A stretch of 10,000 nt of DNA from Penaeus vannamei (taxonomy: Eukaryota > Arthropoda > Malacostraca > Decapoda > Penaeidae): the NCBI RefSeq assembly GCF_042767895.1, contig NC_091589.1, forward strand, positions 26,484,817-26,494,816, given 5' to 3'. Numbering within the stretch: position 1 is the stretch's first letter; each line of letters opens with the position of its first letter. This document shows, piece after piece, positions 7,846 to 10,000 of this stretch. Made by a program: the position numbers and the translations under genes. The notes under the pieces are model-generated. The model saw nothing but the letters and a program-made list of their open reading frames with translations, did not search any database and had not been told where the DNA came from.

Positions 7846-8116
7846 TCTTCTCTCCCTCTCTCTCTCTCTTTCTCTTTTTCTCTCTCTCTTTCTCCTTCTA
7901 TCTCTTATTATCTCTCTCACTTTCTCTCTCTCTCTCTTCCCTCTCTTCTCGCTACCTCCCATTCTTTCTCTCTCCTCGCCATTTCCCTTCTTTCTCTCTC
8001 CTCTCCCTCTTTTCCTCCCCCTCTCTCCTCTTTCTTTTGCGAACTCTCTTCGTGCCTCTTTTTGTTTCCTTCATTCGTTTCACCCTCGCTCGCCTCTTCC
8101 CTTCCCTCATTCTGGT
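7846..8116. repeat. (TC)n-rich polypyrimidine tract
   Basis: TCTCTCTC runs are interrupted by TTT, CCC and short words such as TATTATC. After about 8040 it loosens to CTCTTCGTGCCTCTTTTTG. The Ser/Leu/Phe-rich open frames reflect the tract. Confidence 0.88.
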
Positions 8117-8346
8117 AGGGGAGGGAGAGAGGAACCACGAGAGGAAGGACACAAAGGAAGAGGAAGGGGGGAGGGGGGAGGGGGAGGTGGCGGATGAGGG
8201 GAAGTGGTGGGGGAGGGGAAGGGGAAGGGGGGGAAGGGAGGGGAGGAGGGGGAAGGGAGGGGAGTGATGGGGGAAGGGAGGGGAGGAGGGAGAAGGGAGG
8301 AGAAGGCGGGAAGGGATGGGAGAATGGGGTAGGGAAGGGGGGGGGG
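8117..8346. repeat. G-rich polypurine tract with ~20/40-bp periodicity
   Basis: The + strand is A/G-biased. GGGAAGGGAGGGGAGGAGG appears at about 8231 and again at about 8271, with a partial copy near 8251, giving a 40-bp repeat with a half-period. It ends in a run of ten G (8337-8346). Quadruplex potential is high. Confidence 0.85.
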
Positions 8347-8495
8347 TCATCAATGACTGATTTCAGAATCCTGCGCCGCCGCTTCGGTGGGCCTGGAAAT
8401 TGCACGAAAAATGCTTCCCTTGGCTGACTTGACTATTAGATGTGGTGTCTGTGTCTGTCTGTCCATCTGTCCACTCATCAACTCTCGAGGAATGG
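8347..8495. other. Unique sequence; no gene recognised
   Basis: Mixed DNA includes TGACTGATTTCAGAATCC, CGCCGCCGCTTCGG and a GTCTGTGTCTGTCTGTCC microsatellite-like stretch near 8445-8470. The frames here are short and run into the neighbouring A-rich tract. No RNA gene was recognised. Confidence 0.5.
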
Positions 8496-8543
8496 AGAAG
8501 AAGAAGAAGAAGAAGAAGAAAAAAAAAAAAAAAAAAAAAAAAA
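8496..8543. repeat. (GAA)n followed by poly-A
   Basis: About eight GAA/AAG triplets lead into an A run of about 25 bases ending at 8543, directly abutting the AT dinucleotide tract. Such A-rich-to-microsatellite junctions often seed from retroposon tails, but no element body was found upstream. Confidence 0.9.
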
Positions 8544-8742
<199 letters not shown>

Positions 8743-8821
8743 CTCCCCCCCTCTCTCTCTCTCTTTCTCTCTCTCACTGGCTCTCGTTCTCGCTTTCGCT
8801 CTCTCTCTCGCTCGCTCTCGT

Positions 8822-8852
<31 letters not shown>

Positions 8853-8990
8853 CTCGCTCGCTCCCTCTCGTTCTCGCTTTTGCTCTCGCTCTCTCTCTCT
8901 CTCTCACTCTCACCACTCTCACTCACTCTCACTCTCACTCCTCACTCTCACTCACTCACTCACTCACTCTCTCTCTCTCTCACGTCTCCG
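8743..8990. repeat. (TC)n / (TCGC)n / (CTCA)n polypyrimidine tract
   Basis: CT dinucleotide runs are mixed with CTCGTTCTCGCTTTCGCTC-type words, which occur in two related copies (about 8780-8800 and 8865-8890). The right end becomes (CTCA)n at about 8920-8968. Ser/Leu/Arg-rich frames on either strand are artefacts. Confidence 0.9.
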
Positions 8991-9290
8991 AGTCGCCTCC
9001 AACTCCCCCCCCCCCCCCGCGCCGAGTGGCAGGAGGGCCACCTCCAGCATGGCCGCTGGGCCGCTCTTCCACGCCCTCGAGGGACGCCAATTCTCTCGCT
9101 TATTTATCTACTTTTCTCATTTACGGTCTGAAGTTTTTTCCTTCGTCTTTCCTTGTTATTGTTCCTTGTCTTTCTTTGGTGTTCCTCTTTATTCGATTCT
9201 ATATCCTTCCGTTCTTAATTTGCTTCATTCTCATTCTATCATTTTTTTTTCATCCTTTTTACTTTTTCTTATCCTTTTTTTTATCAGGGG
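8991..9290. other. Mixed unique sequence with a 14-C run and a T-rich right half
   Basis: A 14-base C run (9005-9018) is followed by complex GC-rich DNA (GCCGAGTGGCAGGAGGGCC, CAGCATGGCCGCTGGGCC) to about 9110, then T-rich DNA to 9290. An ATG at 9049 opens a 123-codon frame to a stop at 9418-9420. It predicts a hydrophobic stretch, a basic patch and a poly-Glu tail, but the tail is only the translated purine tract, and no domain is recognised. I treat it as unsupported. Confidence 0.45.
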
Positions 9291-9452
9291 AAAGAGGAGG
9301 AACAGAAAGAGAAGTTGGAAGCAGGAGGAGGAAGAAGAGAAGGAAGAGGAGGGAGAGGAAGAGGGGGAAGAAGAAGAGGAGGAGGAGGAGGGAGAGGAAG
9401 AGGGGGAAGAAGACAAGTAGAAGGAGGAGGAGGAGGAGAAGGAGGCGGCGGC
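9291..9452. repeat. GGA/GAA polypurine tract
   Basis: Imperfect GAGGAA, GAAGAAGAGG and GGAGGAGGAGG repeats. A 27-bp segment (GGAGGGAGAGG...GAAGAAGA) is present twice, at 9348-9374 and 9387-9413, a local duplication with a 39-bp offset. The Glu/Gly-rich frame through it is a composition effect. Confidence 0.88.
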
Positions 9453-9660
9453 AAATAAGGAGGGTCGAGCAGCAAGACTTCCTTAATCAAAGCCAATTAG
9501 GCTCTTTGCGCCGCTAATAACTCGGCCGGATCGCCAAAGTTGGCTCCGCCAAAATTAATCCCCGGCGCGAAATTATCCCAAATTGCAGCGCGTTTGTTTG
9601 TTTGATTTTTCTGGAGTCGCGGCTAATCACCGGCGGCGAAAGGGCGAGGCGCGACTCCCC
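9453..9660. promoter_or_regulatory. CpG-rich unique DNA with clustered transcription-factor-like motifs
   Basis: Complex, non-repetitive DNA carries ATCAAAG (9486-9492, TCF/LEF-like), CCAATTAG (9493-9500, homeodomain/CCAAT), CTAATAA (about 9514), alternating GCCAA/TTGGC half-sites (9533-9552), TAATCC (9556-9561, K50 homeodomain/Otx-like), GCGCGAAA (9565-9572, E2F-like) and GCTAATCA (about 9622-9629). Four or more TAAT cores with CpG-rich spacers in 150 bp suggest an enhancer or promoter, but each motif is short and some are expected by chance. No initiation site or exon can be placed. Confidence 0.35.
9613..9658. repeat. 9-bp perfect inverted repeat
   Basis: GGAGTCGCG (9613-9621) is the reverse complement of CGCGACTCC (9650-9658), with a 28-base loop containing a TAATCA motif and GGCGGCGAAAGGGCG. 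The stem does not extend in either direction. Confidence 0.7.
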
Positions 9661-9704
9661 GAGGTCGACCCGCGCCCGCCCCGCGCCGGGCTCGGGCGCT
9701 CCCG

Positions 9705-9774
9705 CTCGGGCCTTCGGGCTGCCTGTCTGTCTTGCGCTCTCGGGCCTTCGGGCTGTCTGTCTGAATTGCGCTCT
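9705..9774. repeat. 34-bp tandem duplication with TTCG hairpin core
   Basis: Two adjacent copies (from 9705 and 9739) share CTCGGGCCTTCGGGCTG, CTGTCTG and TTGCGCTCTC. They differ by a few bases (CTT versus GAA before TTGCG). Each copy has GCC-TTCG-GGC, a minimal stem with the stable C(UUCG)G tetraloop if transcribed on the + strand. Confidence 0.8.
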
Positions 9775-9860
9775 CGATCTCGCTCTATATATATCTTCCT
9801 GTCTGTCTGTCTATCTGCCCGTTCGTCCTTCTCTCTGCCTGTCTCGTGTTCTGTCTCTTT
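9775..9860. repeat. TATATATAT and CTGT-rich tract
   Basis: TATATATAT (9786-9794) is followed by CTGTCTGTCTGTCTATCTG and looser CTGT/CTCT words. The TA stretch could serve as a TATA box downstream of the CpG-rich block, but no initiator motif was identified. It is more simply another microsatellite. Confidence 0.6.
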
Positions 9861-10000
9861 GCATGCTCATTCTCGTCCTTCTTTGCTCTCCAATCATCAG
9901 CGTCTCTCTCATAAAACGCTCCCCAGGTGTGCGCGCCGAGGAGACCGATCAGCGATGTTCTAACAAATGTCTTTCGAAACCTTCTAATAAATATCAAAAT
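9861..10000. other. Unique sequence at the right edge; AATAAA at 9986-9991
   Basis: This is mixed DNA with CCCAGGTGTGCGCGCCGAG near 9922 (a weak splice-donor look-alike) and an AT-rich end containing AATAAA (9986-9991). The window stops before any context can be judged. The 126-codon + frame ending at 9963 is Ser/Arg/Leu-rich, spans the 34-bp duplication and the CTGT tract, and has no recognisable domain. Confidence 0.4.

Noticed and set aside
9049..9420. ATG-initiated 123-codon frame (MAAGPLFHALEG...) with a hydrophobic stretch and a poly-Glu tail
   Set aside because: The start context is reasonable, but the hydrophobic part is T-rich DNA and the acidic tail is the GGA/GAA repeat. No family is recognised.
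9583..9963. 126-codon + frame
   Set aside because: It runs through the CpG block, the 34-bp duplication and the CTGT tract. Its Arg/Ser/Leu-rich composition follows the DNA, and no domain is seen.
9925..9991. Terminal exon with splice donor look-alike and AATAAA
   Set aside because: The window ends immediately after the AATAAA. A donor followed by a polyadenylation signal without a coding frame is not enough to call a gene.

Overview
The window looks like non-coding, repeat-dominated eukaryotic nuclear DNA. About three quarters of it is low-complexity or tandemly repeated: polypurine/polypyrimidine minisatellites, (GA)n, (AT)n, (TC)n and A/C/T-rich trinucleotide tracts. There is one large 54-bp minisatellite and one decayed LINE retrotransposon. 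I found no convincing protein-coding gene, tRNA, rRNA, CRISPR array or bacterial-type operon. The long open frames are by-products of homopurine, homopyrimidine or 3n-period repeats, in which stop codons are rare. Extreme microsatellite density plus an arthropod-style non-LTR retrotransposon tail suggests a decapod crustacean such as a penaeid shrimp. That assignment is an inference from composition, not a demonstrated match.

Layout. 1-967 is a G-rich polypurine minisatellite (27-bp core). 968-2098 is a polypyrimidine minisatellite, interrupted at 1447-1881 by a 5'-truncated, internally deleted LINE with its polyadenylation signal and 3' tail. 2099-2935 is GC-rich and T/C-rich DNA with CpG-dense patches. 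3011-3945 is a second 27-bp polypurine minisatellite that grades through (GGGA)n, (GGTA)n and (AGAGAAGG)n into about 53 copies of GA ending at 4130. 4131-4935 is the first sizeable non-repetitive stretch: an AT-rich part with a 21-A run, a CA/ACGC-rich tract, then a GC-rich part with a perfect CRE palindrome. 4943-5109 is A/C/T-rich trinucleotide DNA.

5281-7196 is the most organised object in the window: 35 head-to-tail copies of a 54-bp unit, with sequence variants arranged in zones. It decays at 7197-7300 into poly-C and poly-A. 7386-7515 is unique sequence with paired CCAAT boxes. 7516-8346 switches strand bias from purine to pyrimidine to purine. 8347-8742 holds unique DNA flanking (GAA)n, poly-A and a long (AT)n. 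8743-9450 is (TC)n, unique DNA and a GGA/GAA tract. 9451-10000 is CpG-rich, largely non-repetitive DNA with a cluster of homeodomain (TAAT), CCAAT, E2F-like and NF-I-like motifs. It is the best candidate for a regulatory element.

No genes act together here. The points of interest are structural: zoned homogenisation of the 54-bp array, two purine minisatellites that share a 27-bp period and edge motifs, repeated switching of purine strand bias, and the motif cluster near the right end.
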